Assembly: GCF_003315295.1 (NCBI RefSeq)
Contig: NZ_QNRI01000004.1
Span: 143,958 to 207,957, forward strand
Source: Paraliobacillus ryukyuensis
GTDB lineage: Bacteria; Bacillota; Bacilli; Bacillales; Amphibacillaceae
Length of the DNA: 64,000 bases
Reading direction: 5' to 3'
Part shown: positions 18,735 through 28,919 of the stretch, in pieces
Position numbering within the stretch: the first letter of the stretch is position 1
Layout of the letters: every line of letters starts with the position of its first letter
Translations under genes and position numbers: made by a program
The notes under the pieces: generated by a model
Seen by the model: the letters and a program-made list of their open reading frames with translations, nothing else
Told to the model about the DNA's origin: nothing
The model's database searches: none

Positions 18735-21383
18735 ATGGAAGACAATCAGACAAATCTACCCCCAAAATATGATCCAACAGCGGTAGAAAAAGATCGTTAT
18801 CAGTTTTGGTTAGACGGTAAGTTTTTTGAAGCAACAAGGTCAACAGATAAAAAACCTTTTACAATTGTAATACCACCCCCAAACGTTACAGGTAAATTAC
18901 ACATTGGACACGCTTGGGACACGACATTACAAGACATTATTACGCGAATGAAACGCATGCAAGGCTATGATGCGCTGTATTTACCAGGAATGGATCACGC
19001 AGGTATTGCCACCCAAGCGAAAGTAGAAGCAAAGCTACGCGAACAAGGACAAAGTCGCTATGATCTAGGCAGAGAGAAATTCTTAGCGACAGCGTGGGAT
19101 TGGAAAGAAGAATATGCTGGATTTATTCGTGCGCAATGGGAAAAGCTTGGACTAGGTTTAGATTATTCACGGGAACGCTTTACCTTAGATGAAGGTTTAT
19201 CTGAAGCTGTAAAAGAAGTGTTTGTTACGTTATATGAAAAAGGATTAATTTATCGTGGCGAATACATTATAAACTGGGATCCTGCTACACAAACAGCGCT
19301 TTCTGATATTGAAGTTATTCACGAGGAAGTCAAAGGACATTTCTATCATATGCGTTACCCGCTAAAAGATGACGAAGGTTCGATTGAAATTGCAACAACT
19401 CGTCCAGAAACAATGTTAGGGGACACTGCGGTTGCTGTGCATCCAGAAGATGATCGCTATAAACATGTAATTGGTAAAAAAGTTATCCTGCCAATTGTTG
19501 GACGCGAAATTGAGATTGTTGCCGATGATTATGTGGATATGGAATTTGGTTCTGGTGCGGTCAAAATTACACCAGCACATGATCCGAATGATTTTGAAAT
19601 TGGGAATCGCCATAACTTAGAACGTATTCTAGTAATGCGTGAAGATGGAACAATGAATGATAAAGCAGGTAAATATGCTGGAATGGATCGCTTCGAATGT
19701 CGTAAACAAATCGTAAAAGACCTGCAAGAAGAAGGTATTTTGTTTGCGATTGAAGAGCATATGCATTCGGTAGGCCATTCCGAGCGAAGTGGTGCTGTCG
19801 TTGAACCTTATCTATCCACACAATGGTTTGTTAATATGCAACCTCTGGCTGATGTAGCGATTGATTTACAACAACAAGCAGATGATAAGAAAGTTCATTT
19901 CGTACCTGAACGATTTGAAACGAATTATTTACGGTGGATGGAAAACACACGTGACTGGTGTATTTCTCGGCAGTTATGGTGGGGCCACCGAATTCCTGCT
20001 TGGTATCATAAAGAGACTGGCGAAGTGTATGTAGGAAAAGAAGCACCAGTGGATGAAGAAAACTGGCAACAGGACAGCGACGTATTAGATACATGGTTCT
20101 CTTCTGCATTATGGCCATTCTCTACATTACAATGGCCAGATACAGCCCATGAAGAATTTAAACATTTCTTCCCAACGAATGTCCTTGTCACTGGATACGA
20201 CATTATTGGATTTTGGGTATCACGAATGATTTTCCAATCACTTGAATTTAATGGGGAGCGTCCGTTTAAAGACGTGCTTATTCACGGTCTAGTGCGTGAT
20301 GCAGAAGGTAGAAAGATGAGTAAATCATTAGGTAATGGTGTCGATCCAATGGATGTCATTGACCAATACGGTGCAGATGCATTGCGCTATTTCCTAGCAA
20401 CAGGTTCTACACCTGGGCAAGATTTACGCTTCCAGTATGAAAAAATCGAAGCAACCTGGAATTTCATCAATAAAATCTGGAATGCTTCCCGCTTTGTGTT
20501 GATGAATATTGAAGGCTTCCGTTATGAAGATATTGATTTATCAGGCGATAAATCTGTTGCAGATAAATGGATTCTCACGCGATTGAATGAAACGATCGAA
20601 CAAGTGAATAAACATACCGATCGTTATGATTTTGGTGAAGCAGGTCGTCATCTTTATAATTTCATTTGGGATGATTTCTGTGACTGGTATATTGAAATGG
20701 CGAAACTTCCGCTTTACGGCGAAGATGAGACAGCTAAAACAACAACCAGATCTATACTGGCTTATGTACTGGATCAGATCATGCGCATGCTGCATCCATT
20801 TATGCCATTTGTTACAGAAGAAATTTGGCAGCACCTTCCCCATCAAGGAGATTCGATTACACTTGCAACTTGGCCAGTGGTTCGAGATGAATTACATGAC
20901 CAACAAGCTGCCGAAGAAATGAATCGATTAATTGCTATTATTCGTTCTGTTCGAAACATCCGTGCAGAAGTAGACACGCCAATGTCGAAACAAATTGTGC
21001 TACTAGTGAAAACAAATAATGAAGGGATTGCAACACAATTAGAAAACAATCGTCCGTATTTAGAGCGTTTCTGTAATACAAGCTCATTAACAATTGGCAC
21101 GGACGTAGCATCTCCAGAAAAAGCGATGTCTGCTGTTATCACTGGCGCAGAGCTATATCTACCAATTGAAGGCTTAATCGATATTGATAAAGAAATCGAA
21201 CGTTTAAAAGGTGAATTAGAAAAATTAAACAAAGAAGTGGAACGCGTTCAGAAAAAACTATCCAATGAAGGATTTGTAAGTAAAGCACCAGAAAAAGTGG
21301 TAGAAGAGGAACGTCAAAAAGAAAAAGATTATCTTGATAAACGTGCAAAAATTCAAGAAAGACTGCAAGAATTACAAGGATAA
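18735..21383 (+). CDS. valS: Valyl-tRNA synthetase
   Basis: Class I aminoacyl-tRNA synthetase charging tRNA(Val). The start at 18735 ([14 protein letters not shown]) lies 6 bases behind TTAGGAGG; the ATG at 18729 abuts it. The 882-residue product has HIGH in KLHIGHAWD near residue 50, the editing domain between about 200 and 370 ([16 protein letters not shown]), KMSKS at 527-531, the anticodon-binding domain, and the C-terminal coiled-coil arm ([12 protein letters not shown] and on). Expression is controlled by the valine T-box just upstream. Confidence 0.98.
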   Translation: MEDNQTNLPPKYDPTAVEKDRYQFWLDGKFFEATRSTDKKPFTIVIPPPNVTGKLHIGHAWDTTLQDIITRMKRMQGYDALYLPGMDHAGIATQAKVEAKLREQGQSRYDLGREKFLATAWDWKEEYAGFIRAQWEKLGLGLDYSRERFTLDEGLSEAVKEVFVTLYEKGLIYRGEYIINWDPATQTALSDIEVIHEEVKGHFYHMRYPLKDDEGSIEIATTRPETMLGDTAVAVHPEDDRYKHVIGKKVILPIVGREIEIVADDYVDMEFGSGAVKITPAHDPNDFEIGNRHNLERILVMREDGTMNDKAGKYAGMDRFECRKQIVKDLQEEGILFAIEEHMHSVGHSERSGAVVEPYLSTQWFVNMQPLADVAIDLQQQADDKKVHFVPERFETNYLRWMENTRDWCISRQLWWGHRIPAWYHKETGEVYVGKEAPVDEENWQQDSDVLDTWFSSALWPFSTLQWPDTAHEEFKHFFPTNVLVTGYDIIGFWVSRMIFQSLEFNGERPFKDVLIHGLVRDAEGRKMSKSLGNGVDPMDVIDQYGADALRYFLATGSTPGQDLRFQYEKIEATWNFINKIWNASRFVLMNIEGFRYEDIDLSGDKSVADKWILTRLNETIEQVNKHTDRYDFGEAGRHLYNFIWDDFCDWYIEMAKLPLYGEDETAKTTTRSILAYVLDQIMRMLHPFMPFVTEEIWQHLPHQGDSITLATWPVVRDELHDQQAAEEMNRLIAIIRSVRNIRAEVDTPMSKQIVLLVKTNNEGIATQLENNRPYLERFCNTSSLTIGTDVASPEKAMSAVITGAELYLPIEGLIDIDKEIERLKGELEKLNKEVERVQKKLSNEGFVSKAPEKVVEEERQKEKDYLDKRAKIQERLQELQG

Positions 21384-21388
21384 TGAGT

Positions 21389-21423
21389 AAAGCCCAAGCA
21401 GGTCAATTGCTTGGGCTTTTTAA
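21389..21423 (+). terminator. Terminator after valS
   Basis: A perfect 12-bp inverted repeat (AAAGCCCAAGCA / TGCTTGGGCTTT) followed by a run of T. It may also serve the convergent minus-strand gene, since A residues lie on the other side. Confidence 0.9.
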
Positions 21424-21493
21424 TACGATCATCTACTTTACAAGTTTTTTAATTTATCTGGCATCATTGGATTTGTTACAAACATACAATTAT

Positions 21494-22372
21494 CTATTTT
21501 ATAATCAATGCTAAGATATGTTCGGCTATGTTAACACCGGTATAATCATAAATGTTTTTAATGTGCGCACTTGTGTTTACTTCACATACAATTGGTTCAT
21601 CACTTTCACCAAATAAGAGATCAACCCCCGCAAAGTCTGCGCCAACTGCTTTTGTCGCTGCAATGGCGAGTTGCTTTTGTTGTTCATTTGGGATGAAAGG
21701 CATCACTTTTCCCCCAGCCGCTACATTAGCTCGGAAATCATTCGTATTTTCCCGTCGTAATCCTGCCACTACTTCATCACCGACCACATACAAACGAACA
21801 TCTTTGCCATAACTTGATTGGATAAACGATTGAAACACGAATGGTCGATCGGCAATATCTTGTATTTTCTCTATCAATGCTTCACGATTATGTATTAAAT
21901 AAACTTGTTCCCCATACGAACCATACCCTTCTTTTACAATTATCGGATAGTTTAAAGCTTTCTCAATCGGATAGAAAGATTCGAAAGCGATATTTTGTTG
22001 TTTTGAAAAAATTTTCGGCGCAAGTATTGTTTTTGGTATTGGAATATTTGCTTGATGCAATACCTCGTACATCTCAACTTTATTATCACAAGTAGCGATT
22101 GCTTGAGAAGTGTTGAAGACAGGAATACCTAATGATTCTAACTGTCTTGCTAATGAAATGTCTTTATCAATAAATATAACAAAAGAAGGTTTTGGTCGCT
22201 GTTGTCCGCTAGAAAGTAACGGTGTTTCATCGTCCAACATCACGAGCAATTCATTGTTTTTTATTTGATCGATTTGTATTCCTTTTTTCGTCCCTGCATC
22301 GCTAACCCAATTTGCAAACGTCAGAAATGCGTCACTTTGCAAATGGCCATTATAAATTATCCAACCGTACAT
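21494..22372 (-). CDS. RimK-type ATP-grasp ligase
   Basis: ATP-dependent carboxylate-amine ligase of the RimK/alpha-L-glutamate ligase superfamily. The 292-residue protein has an N-terminal pre-ATP-grasp domain (about 1-95), the ATP-grasp region with YPIIVKEGYGSYGEQVYLI (nucleotide-binding lysine and Gly-rich loop) near residue 145, RLYVVGDEVVAGLRRE near 198, and the metal-binding end GVDLLFGE...VCEVNTSAH, with Glu and Asn as metal ligands. Substrate cannot be read from sequence; relatives add Glu to proteins or join amino acids. It is convergent with valS and divergent from folC, so it is monocistronic. Confidence 0.85.
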   Translation of the reverse strand: MYGWIIYNGHLQSDAFLTFANWVSDAGTKKGIQIDQIKNNELLVMLDDETPLLSSGQQRPKPSFVIFIDKDISLARQLESLGIPVFNTSQAIATCDNKVEMYEVLHQANIPIPKTILAPKIFSKQQNIAFESFYPIEKALNYPIIVKEGYGSYGEQVYLIHNREALIEKIQDIADRPFVFQSFIQSSYGKDVRLYVVGDEVVAGLRRENTNDFRANVAAGGKVMPFIPNEQQKQLAIAATKAVGADFAGVDLLFGESDEPIVCEVNTSAHIKNIYDYTGVNIAEHILALIIK

Positions 22373-22450
22373 CGACAGAATTCTCCTTGTTCATATTTGA
22401 TATAATGTATATTATGACGGATAAACATACGTTATGGAAGTAGGGAAAAC

Positions 22451-23719
22451 ATGATAGAGACAATGGAAGAATTAAATAGTTTTTTAAATAAAAGAGAGAC
22501 ATTAGGGATAAAGCCTGGTTTACATCGTATCAAGCATTTACTAATGGTATGTGATCAACCAGAAAAAAAGATGCTAGCGATCCATGTCGCTGGTACTAAT
22601 GGCAAAGGGTCTACCGTGGCTTTTTTAGCAAACACCTTACAACGGTTAGGTTATCGAGTAGGTACTTTTACCTCACCGAGCTTGGCTACGAGAAATGAAA
22701 TGATTCAAATCAATGGCGAACCTATTAGTGATCAGGCATTATTAGATTATTTTTCCTTGATTTCTGCTGAAATTAATCAACTTGATCAAGCAGGCGACTC
22801 ACCAAGTCCATTTGAAATAATTGTCGCTATTGCTTTTAAGTACCTACATGATCATGCAGATATCGCGATTATTGAAACCGGAATGGGTGGTAAAGAAGAT
22901 GCGACAAATGTATTATCTCCACTTATAAGTATTATCACGACTATTGGATTGGACCATAAGCAATTCTTAGGTGACAGTTACGCCTCAATTGCTAGTCACA
23001 AAGCAGGGATTATCAAACAGAACACCCCAGTTATTATTGGTGATTTGCCCGAGGAAGCAAATAGAGTTATCAAACAATATGCTGTGGAACAGGATGCTCC
23101 GCTATATCAATTGGGTAAAGCATTCATTTACACGAAAATAGAAGATAGATATTATCATTTTGCAGGGTTGAAACATGATTTTGCTTTTACGTTAGCCATG
23201 AAGGGATCCCATCAAGCACATAATGCAAGCATAGCTATAGCGACATTACTGCAACTACAAGCAAAAGGCTACGCCATTACTGAAGAAATGATAGCAACAT
23301 CATTGTCAGATACAAAAGTAACGGGTAGGTTTGAACAAGTAACAGCACATTCACCAACTATCATTGTGGACGGAGCGCATAATACGGAAAGTATAGAAGC
23401 CTTTGTACAAACCGTACAACAAAATTATCCGAATCAAGAAAAACAGTTGATTTTTGCAGCTTTTAAAGATAAACCAGTTAAAGAAATGATAAAAAGAGTA
23501 GATCCTGTGTTTGATTGCATTTTATTTACTAGTTTTGATCATCCAAGAGCGGCCAAGGCAACTGAATTATTCACTCATTCTAATAATCCCAATAAGCAAT
23601 TCATTGAAAACTGGGAAGAAGTAGTAGATCAAGTATTAAGACAAGAAATGACTACATTTATTACTGGTTCCATGGATTTTATTGGTAAGGTTTCCAAACG
23701 ACTACGAAAAGATCAATAA
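22451..23719 (+). CDS. folC: Folylpolyglutamate synthase / dihydrofolate synthase
   Basis: Adds glutamate to dihydropteroate and to folates using ATP. The 422-residue product has the P-loop GTNGKGST at 48-55, the family motif IIETGMGGKEDATNV near 140-155, and the Mur-ligase C-terminal domain (IIVDGAHNTESI near 305). Length is normal. It follows valS in B. subtilis too, but here the minus-strand ATP-grasp gene lies between. The GTAGGG upstream is a modest ribosome site. Confidence 0.96.
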   Translation: MIETMEELNSFLNKRETLGIKPGLHRIKHLLMVCDQPEKKMLAIHVAGTNGKGSTVAFLANTLQRLGYRVGTFTSPSLATRNEMIQINGEPISDQALLDYFSLISAEINQLDQAGDSPSPFEIIVAIAFKYLHDHADIAIIETGMGGKEDATNVLSPLISIITTIGLDHKQFLGDSYASIASHKAGIIKQNTPVIIGDLPEEANRVIKQYAVEQDAPLYQLGKAFIYTKIEDRYYHFAGLKHDFAFTLAMKGSHQAHNASIAIATLLQLQAKGYAITEEMIATSLSDTKVTGRFEQVTAHSPTIIVDGAHNTESIEAFVQTVQQNYPNQEKQLIFAAFKDKPVKEMIKRVDPVFDCILFTSFDHPRAAKATELFTHSNNPNKQFIENWEEVVDQVLRQEMTTFITGSMDFIGKVSKRLRKDQ

Positions 23720-23826
23720 AAGAAAGCTTTATATTTAAAATAGTCATTTATATTGTATGAAGGATATACAAATTGTGACTTATATACTATATTAGAGATA
23801 AATACTAGTAAAAAGGAATGAAGTGA

Positions 23827-24279
23827 ATGCTTCGTTTTCAACGACAACAAACGTTAATGAAGGAAGAAAAAGCAATGACTCTAGTAGAAGTACTAGTGTC
23901 GATTATGATATTGTCCATTATTGTCGTTACATTCTTAACATTTTTTATACAATCAAGAAAAACAGTTAATTTATCGGATGATATTAGTGATGCTACGTAT
24001 ACTGCACAGACCGAAGTGGAATACATCTATCACTTAAGTGAGACAAAAGATTTTGATACTGCTCTCAACGATCTGAAAGTTAATGATCCTGATGGTGATG
24101 GAGAGGTTCAATTTACGAAGGAAGTAGATGGTGAAAAGGTTGAAGTAACTATGTCAACAGCAAAAGATAGTAACGGTAATGTGATAGATGATAAGTTAAA
24201 AAACGTATTAGTAAAAGTGTATGACCAGTCGAATAAATTAAAAGGCCAGATGGAAACAAAAATTCTTTGGGAAGAATAG
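23827..24279 (+). CDS. Type IV pilin-like protein, PilV-type minor pilin
   Basis: 150 residues with a type III prepilin signal: a short basic leader ending KEEKA, then MTLVEVLVSIMILSIIVVTF, with Glu at +5 and a hydrophobic helix. Cleavage should occur between Ala and Met. The C-terminal domain is acidic and Asp/Lys-rich. First gene of the pilus cluster, about 107 bases after folC; a weak promoter (TATACA-17-TATATT near 23765-23793) may lie in between. Probably a minor pilin or initiator of assembly. Close spacing to the next gene supports an operon. Confidence 0.85.
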   Translation: MLRFQRQQTLMKEEKAMTLVEVLVSIMILSIIVVTFLTFFIQSRKTVNLSDDISDATYTAQTEVEYIYHLSETKDFDTALNDLKVNDPDGDGEVQFTKEVDGEKVEVTMSTAKDSNGNVIDDKLKNVLVKVYDQSNKLKGQMETKILWEE

Positions 24280-24292
24280 TAGGTGTTTTTGT

Positions 24293-24709
24293 GTGAGAGA
24301 AGAAAGAGGAATGACATTAGTTGAATTACTAGCAGCTTTAGCTCTTTTATCTATTATTATTATGCTTGTAGGTTCAGTTATGTTTTTTGGACAAAAACAG
24401 TACAGTAAACAAACAGAAACAATCGCTAAACAAGATGAAGTACGATTCGTAATGTCGACAATAACCAAAGCAATTCGCTCCCACCACGCTGATGAAGTAA
24501 CAGTTGCAGATAGTGTGTTAACAATAGGAACTGATCAATATAAACTAAATACTTCGCAATTATTAAAAAATAGTGTTGTGCTAAGCGATCAAATTGCAGT
24601 GTTTAATGTAATCAAACAAGACGAACAAATTGATATTACCATCGGAAGTACCTCAGACGAATATAATGAAAAACAAACATTATCAACTGTCATTTATTTA
24701 AGAGAGTAG
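24293..24709 (+). CDS. Type IV pilin-like protein, PilW/PulJ-type minor pilin
   Basis: 138 residues starting at GTG 24293. The leader MREERG is followed by MTLVELLAALALLSIIIMLV, a classical prepilin site with Gly at -1 and Glu at +5. The globular part contains an IAKQDEVRFVMSTITKAI segment typical of PilW/PulJ-like minor pilins and short beta strands after it. It lies 13 bases behind the PilV-like gene and 5 bases before the next, so the three form a minor-pilin set likely to prime assembly or sit at the tip. Confidence 0.85.
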   Translation: MREERGMTLVELLAALALLSIIIMLVGSVMFFGQKQYSKQTETIAKQDEVRFVMSTITKAIRSHHADEVTVADSVLTIGTDQYKLNTSQLLKNSVVLSDQIAVFNVIKQDEQIDITIGSTSDEYNEKQTLSTVIYLRE

Positions 24710-24714
24710 GTGAG

Positions 24715-26196
24715 ATGATGAGAAACTTACTTAAAAGACACTATTTCATGAAAGAGCAAGGGTCGATTTTAGCACTTGTGGTCATGACGTTAGCCCTATT
24801 ATCGATATTAGGATTAGCACTTGCGACTGTATCCTTTGCCAATGTTAATTTAACGACTGTCGATCGTGACTATCAATCGACATATTATATAGCTGAGGCT
24901 GGCGCGAATCAGACGTATGTTGAAATTGAAGACATGGTAAACTCGGCTTATGAAAGCACGGCCAGTCAAGCCGAATTTTTCAATGAACTAAATGAAAAAA
25001 TAACGGTATTAAGCGGTCAAGAATTAACAAATTTCTCCTCTAGTTTTGGTGAGCAACCGACAGCGGAGATATCGATTCAATCAATATCTGAAGGGAATCC
25101 GCGTCAGTACCAGATTGTTTCCAAAGGCGAAATAGGCAAGAGAGAGCGCTCAGTTACAAAGGGATTTCAAGTGAATTGGAAATCTGGTAGTGGTGTTCAA
25201 TTTCCTAGTAATGCTGTAGCGGTATTAAAAGATAGTGTTTCGCTAAATGGTGGAGCAACTGTTTCGGGTGATGTCTATCTAGATTCACTAAAACAAGACA
25301 CAGTATCTATGAGTGGTGGAACCAAATTTAAAGATGGAAAAATATACGTTCCCAGTAAGGAAGCTGCTAATCATGCTTTAAACGCACCCAATCACCTTAA
25401 AGATTCAGTGCAAATTGTAGCTAGTCAATATCAAGTTCCGTGGTCAGATTATCAGCAATTAATTAATGCTTTTCCTTTGATACCATCCTATGCGTTTCTA
25501 CCTAACCAAACAATTGGTGGACAGTATAATCGTTTTGAGGTTATAAAAAATGGAGATTTAAACATAAATAGTTGGCAAGCAGATGGCTATAATCTAGATT
25601 TGAAGCAGCATGTATCCTTTAACAATATTAATGTAACTAGTAACAACTCATTAAACATAGATACTAATAATAAAACAAGTGATATTGTCGTTAATAACTT
25701 AAATATTTCTCAAGGGAAAATTAGTCTTGTTGGTTCTGGAACAGTTAACCTTTATATTAAAAACGATTTTAGTCTTGGGGGAGGTACTAAGATAAATATG
25801 GATGGTGAAACTTCTCAATTAAATATTTATTTAGCAGGAACTAACAAATCGCTTAAGCTAAGTGGAAATCAAAAAATTAATGGTTCTTTATTTGCTCAAG
25901 ACTCAAATTTAACTTTAACTGGTGGGGGCGGATTTCAAGGCTACATTCTCACTGGAGGGGATCAGGTAACTTTTGATGGCGGATCATTTTCGGAAATTTT
26001 TCTACTTGCTCCTAATGCAGAGATTAGCGCTTCTGGAGGAGCAAATATTTATGGAACGCTTATTGGAAAAAAATTAATAGGATCTGGTGGAACAAATGTC
26101 ATTTTTCAGGCATTAAACATCGAAGATTTCCCTTTCGGATCAGATAATTCAAAACAAAAAATAATCACTCAAGAACCTTCCATTGAGCTAGATTAA
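24715..26196 (+). CDS. PilX-like pilus protein with beta-helical, tip-adhesin-like domain
   Basis: 493 residues. The N-terminus (KEQGSILALVVMTLALLSIL near 13-32) is the PilX/minor-pilin-type hydrophobic helix without the usual FTLxE, followed by YYIAEAGANQTYVEIEDM, characteristic of PilX-type proteins. From about residue 165 to the end runs a Gly/Asn/Ser-rich domain of short repeated strands (SLNGGATVSGDVYLDS, KLSGNQKINGSLFAQDSN), resembling polymer-forming or DUF7305-like right-handed beta folds. Such large C-terminal domains on minor pilins may be tip adhesins; that role here is inference. An alternative start is 24718. The gene is in the pil operon between minor pilins and pilB. Confidence 0.8.
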   Translation: MMRNLLKRHYFMKEQGSILALVVMTLALLSILGLALATVSFANVNLTTVDRDYQSTYYIAEAGANQTYVEIEDMVNSAYESTASQAEFFNELNEKITVLSGQELTNFSSSFGEQPTAEISIQSISEGNPRQYQIVSKGEIGKRERSVTKGFQVNWKSGSGVQFPSNAVAVLKDSVSLNGGATVSGDVYLDSLKQDTVSMSGGTKFKDGKIYVPSKEAANHALNAPNHLKDSVQIVASQYQVPWSDYQQLINAFPLIPSYAFLPNQTIGGQYNRFEVIKNGDLNINSWQADGYNLDLKQHVSFNNINVTSNNSLNIDTNNKTSDIVVNNLNISQGKISLVGSGTVNLYIKNDFSLGGGTKINMDGETSQLNIYLAGTNKSLKLSGNQKINGSLFAQDSNLTLTGGGGFQGYILTGGDQVTFDGGSFSEIFLLAPNAEISASGGANIYGTLIGKKLIGSGGTNVIFQALNIEDFPFGSDNSKQKIITQEPSIELD

Positions 26197-26216
26197 AAAA
26201 AGAAATGAGGTATCAC

Positions 26217-27842
26217 ATGGTTACACGAAATAAACGTAAGCTCGGTGATGTGCTAAAAGAAGGCGGCTTAATTACTGAACAAGAAATTGTTCAGGTGCTT
26301 GAACATAAGAAACCAAGACAAAAACTTGGCGATGCCCTTGTGGAACAAGGCTATATTACCGAACGTCAGTTATTAGAAGTGCTAGAAATTCATTTAAAAA
26401 TAAATAGCGTGTCTTTATATCGCTTTCCTATTGATTCCGATTTAATGGAACTCGTTCCTAAAGAATTTGCTAAAGAAAATACCTTATTACCGATTGAACA
26501 GCGGGAAAACATTCTAACTGTAGCGATGAATGATCCGCTTGATTACTATGCAATTGATTATTTAGAGCTTTCTACAGGATTCACGGTAAAACCGGTGATC
26601 GCTACGAAAGATGATATTCAACAAGCAATTAATAAATATTATGATGTGGAAAATGGTTATACGGATGAAGCGATTGAAGATGAAGATGCTCCTGCTATTC
26701 GTGTGTTAGATCAAATTTTGCAAACTGGTATCACTTTGAAAGCGAGTGATATCCATATTGATCCGGCGGAAACAAAATTGAATGTCAGGTATCGGGTGGA
26801 TGGCATGCTTCGTACCGAAAAAACGGTACCGAAAAAATTACAAAATGCATTAATTGCGCGGGTGAAAATTCTATCTCAATTAAACATAACCGAAACCAGA
26901 CTTCCGCAAGATGGGCGAATTCGTTTAATGATTGATACGAAACCTGTTGATTTGCGAATAGCTACGCTACCTACTGTGTATGGTGAAAAAATTGTTATAC
27001 GTATTTTAGATCTAACCAATATTTTCAAAACATTAACGGAACTGGATTTTTCGGAAGATACGTTAGATCGGTATGGAAAGGTGATTAAGAAACCATCTGG
27101 TCTAGTACTGTTAACAGGCCCAACGGGTTCAGGGAAAACAACAACATTATACGGTTCGATTAATGAATTAAATCAAGAAGATGTCAACATTATTACGGTT
27201 GAAGATCCGGTTGAATATCAGTTAGAAGGGATCAATCAAGTACAAGTAAACAGTACAGTAGGCTTAACCTTTGCCAAAGGACTGCGCTCGATTCTGAGAC
27301 AAGACCCCAACATTATCATGGTAGGGGAGATTCGAGATCGAGAAACTGCGGAGATTGCCATTCGATCTGCGTTAACTGGTCACCTTGTCTTTAGTACATT
27401 GCATACCAACAGTGCAATCGCCGCAATCCCACGTCTGTTTGATATGGAAATTGAACCATACCTGGTTGTTTCTGCATTATCGGCTGTTATGGCACAACGT
27501 CTAGTTAAGAAAGTCTGTCCAGATTGTAAAACCGCTCGTCCAATAACGGAAATGGAGAAAAAGATTGTTGCTAGCCGTGGGTTAGAGATGGATGAAGTGT
27601 ATGAAGGTGTAGGCTGTGATAGTTGTCGACATACTGGTTATCGTGGACGTTTAGCGATTCATGAACTATTAGTGGTTGATGATAACGTGAAGAAATTGAT
27701 GATGAATCATTCAGATATGTCAGAAATGAAGGTTTATTTACAAGATAACAATATGCGTTTTTTATTAGAGGATGGTTTATTTAAAGTTAAGCAAGGACTA
27801 ACGACCATAGATGAAGTCTTACGAGTTGCAACAGAAGAGTAG
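26217..27842 (+). CDS. pilB: PilB, type IV pilus assembly ATPase
   Basis: Cytoplasmic hexameric motor of the GspE/PilB family that drives pilus extension. Start at 26217 with ATGAGG 6 bases upstream. The 541-residue product has the N-terminal GSPII_E domain (KLGDVLKEGG and KLGDALVEQG repeats, 1-150), Walker A GPTGSGKT at 301-308, the Asp box and Walker B IIMVGEIRDRETA near 365, His-containing LHTNSA, and a tetra-cysteine zinc site CPDC...CDSC near 440-480, as in extension ATPases. PilT follows, so both motors are encoded together. Confidence 0.95.
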   Translation: MVTRNKRKLGDVLKEGGLITEQEIVQVLEHKKPRQKLGDALVEQGYITERQLLEVLEIHLKINSVSLYRFPIDSDLMELVPKEFAKENTLLPIEQRENILTVAMNDPLDYYAIDYLELSTGFTVKPVIATKDDIQQAINKYYDVENGYTDEAIEDEDAPAIRVLDQILQTGITLKASDIHIDPAETKLNVRYRVDGMLRTEKTVPKKLQNALIARVKILSQLNITETRLPQDGRIRLMIDTKPVDLRIATLPTVYGEKIVIRILDLTNIFKTLTELDFSEDTLDRYGKVIKKPSGLVLLTGPTGSGKTTTLYGSINELNQEDVNIITVEDPVEYQLEGINQVQVNSTVGLTFAKGLRSILRQDPNIIMVGEIRDRETAEIAIRSALTGHLVFSTLHTNSAIAAIPRLFDMEIEPYLVVSALSAVMAQRLVKKVCPDCKTARPITEMEKKIVASRGLEMDEVYEGVGCDSCRHTGYRGRLAIHELLVVDDNVKKLMMNHSDMSEMKVYLQDNNMRFLLEDGLFKVKQGLTTIDEVLRVATEE

Positions 27843-27851
27843 GTGAATGAA

Positions 27852-28892
27852 TTGACTTATAATCTAGAAGAATTATTAATAACAGCACATAAGAAAAATG
27901 CTTCTGATATCCATCTTACCGTAGGTTCTAAGCCAGTTTTTCGAATTGATGGAAGACTGCAACCTTATGGTGAGATGAAACTAGAACCTGAAGATACCGA
28001 ACGAATGACACAAGAAATTTTAACAGAAGATATGTGGAATAGATTAATGGAAGAGAGAGAATTAGATTTATCTCATGGAATTAAGAGTATCTCACGCTTC
28101 CGGATGAACATTTACTTTCAACGTAATTGTCTTTCTTTAGCAATTCGAACAATTCCAACGAACATTCCATCGATTGACTCATTGGACCTACCTGAAGTAT
28201 TAAAAGATATTGCGCAACTTTCCCAAGGGTTAGTATTAGTAACTGGACCAACTGGAAGTGGGAAAAGTACAACGTTAGCCTCGATGATTGATTTTATGAA
28301 TCAATCAATGAACCGTCACATTATTACCTTAGAAGATCCGATTGAGTACTTGCATCAACATAACCAGTGTCTCGTTGATCAACGTGAGATCGGCTTTGAC
28401 ACAAGAGGTTTCCAAAACGGACTTCGCGCATGTTTGCGACAAGATCCAGATGTTATTTTAGTCGGTGAGATGCGAGATTTAGAAACCATCTCGACTGCTA
28501 TCACAGCAGCAGAAACCGGTCATTTAGTATTGGGGACATTGCATACGACAGACGCTTCATCAACAATGGATCGAATCATTGATGTGTTTCCAGCGCATCA
28601 AAAAGGGCAAATTCGTATCCAGTTAGCGAACGTGCTGGAAGCGATTGTTTCGCAACGCTTGTTCCCATTAATGAAAGGATTCGGTCGAGTAGCAGCAACC
28701 GAAATACTGATTAATACGCCGGCAGTTAAGAATTTAATCCGATCAGAGAAAATGCACCAAATTCCGAATACGATGCAGACTTCAAAAGAATATGGTATGC
28801 ACACCATGACCATGGACATTAATCGTTTGCTAAAACAAGGCATGATTAGTGAGAAACATGCAGCTGCCTATCTTAAAGAACTAAGTTATTAA
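27852..28892 (+). CDS. pilT: PilT, type IV pilus retraction ATPase
   Basis: Retraction motor for twitching or DNA uptake. The probable start is TTG 27852 (MTYNLEELLITAHKKNASD), 6 bases after TAGGTGA; a GTG at 27843 overlaps that site. The 346-residue product has Walker A GPTGSGKS near 135, Walker B VILVGEMRDLETI near 200, GHLVLGTLHTTDA, and LANVLEAIVSQRL. The AIRNLE-like and QRL motifs mark PilT rather than PilB, and the zinc-cysteine set is absent. Having PilT suggests dynamic, retractable pili. Confidence 0.94.
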   Translation: MTYNLEELLITAHKKNASDIHLTVGSKPVFRIDGRLQPYGEMKLEPEDTERMTQEILTEDMWNRLMEERELDLSHGIKSISRFRMNIYFQRNCLSLAIRTIPTNIPSIDSLDLPEVLKDIAQLSQGLVLVTGPTGSGKSTTLASMIDFMNQSMNRHIITLEDPIEYLHQHNQCLVDQREIGFDTRGFQNGLRACLRQDPDVILVGEMRDLETISTAITAAETGHLVLGTLHTTDASSTMDRIIDVFPAHQKGQIRIQLANVLEAIVSQRLFPLMKGFGRVAATEILINTPAVKNLIRSEKMHQIPNTMQTSKEYGMHTMTMDINRLLKQGMISEKHAAAYLKELSY

Positions 28893-28919
28893 TTCTTTCT
28901 TGGGAAAGAAGGTGAAAAA

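Noticed and set aside
20843..21232. 129-residue minus-strand open frame within valS
   Set aside because: Lies wholly over well-conserved valS codons; no signals for separate expression.
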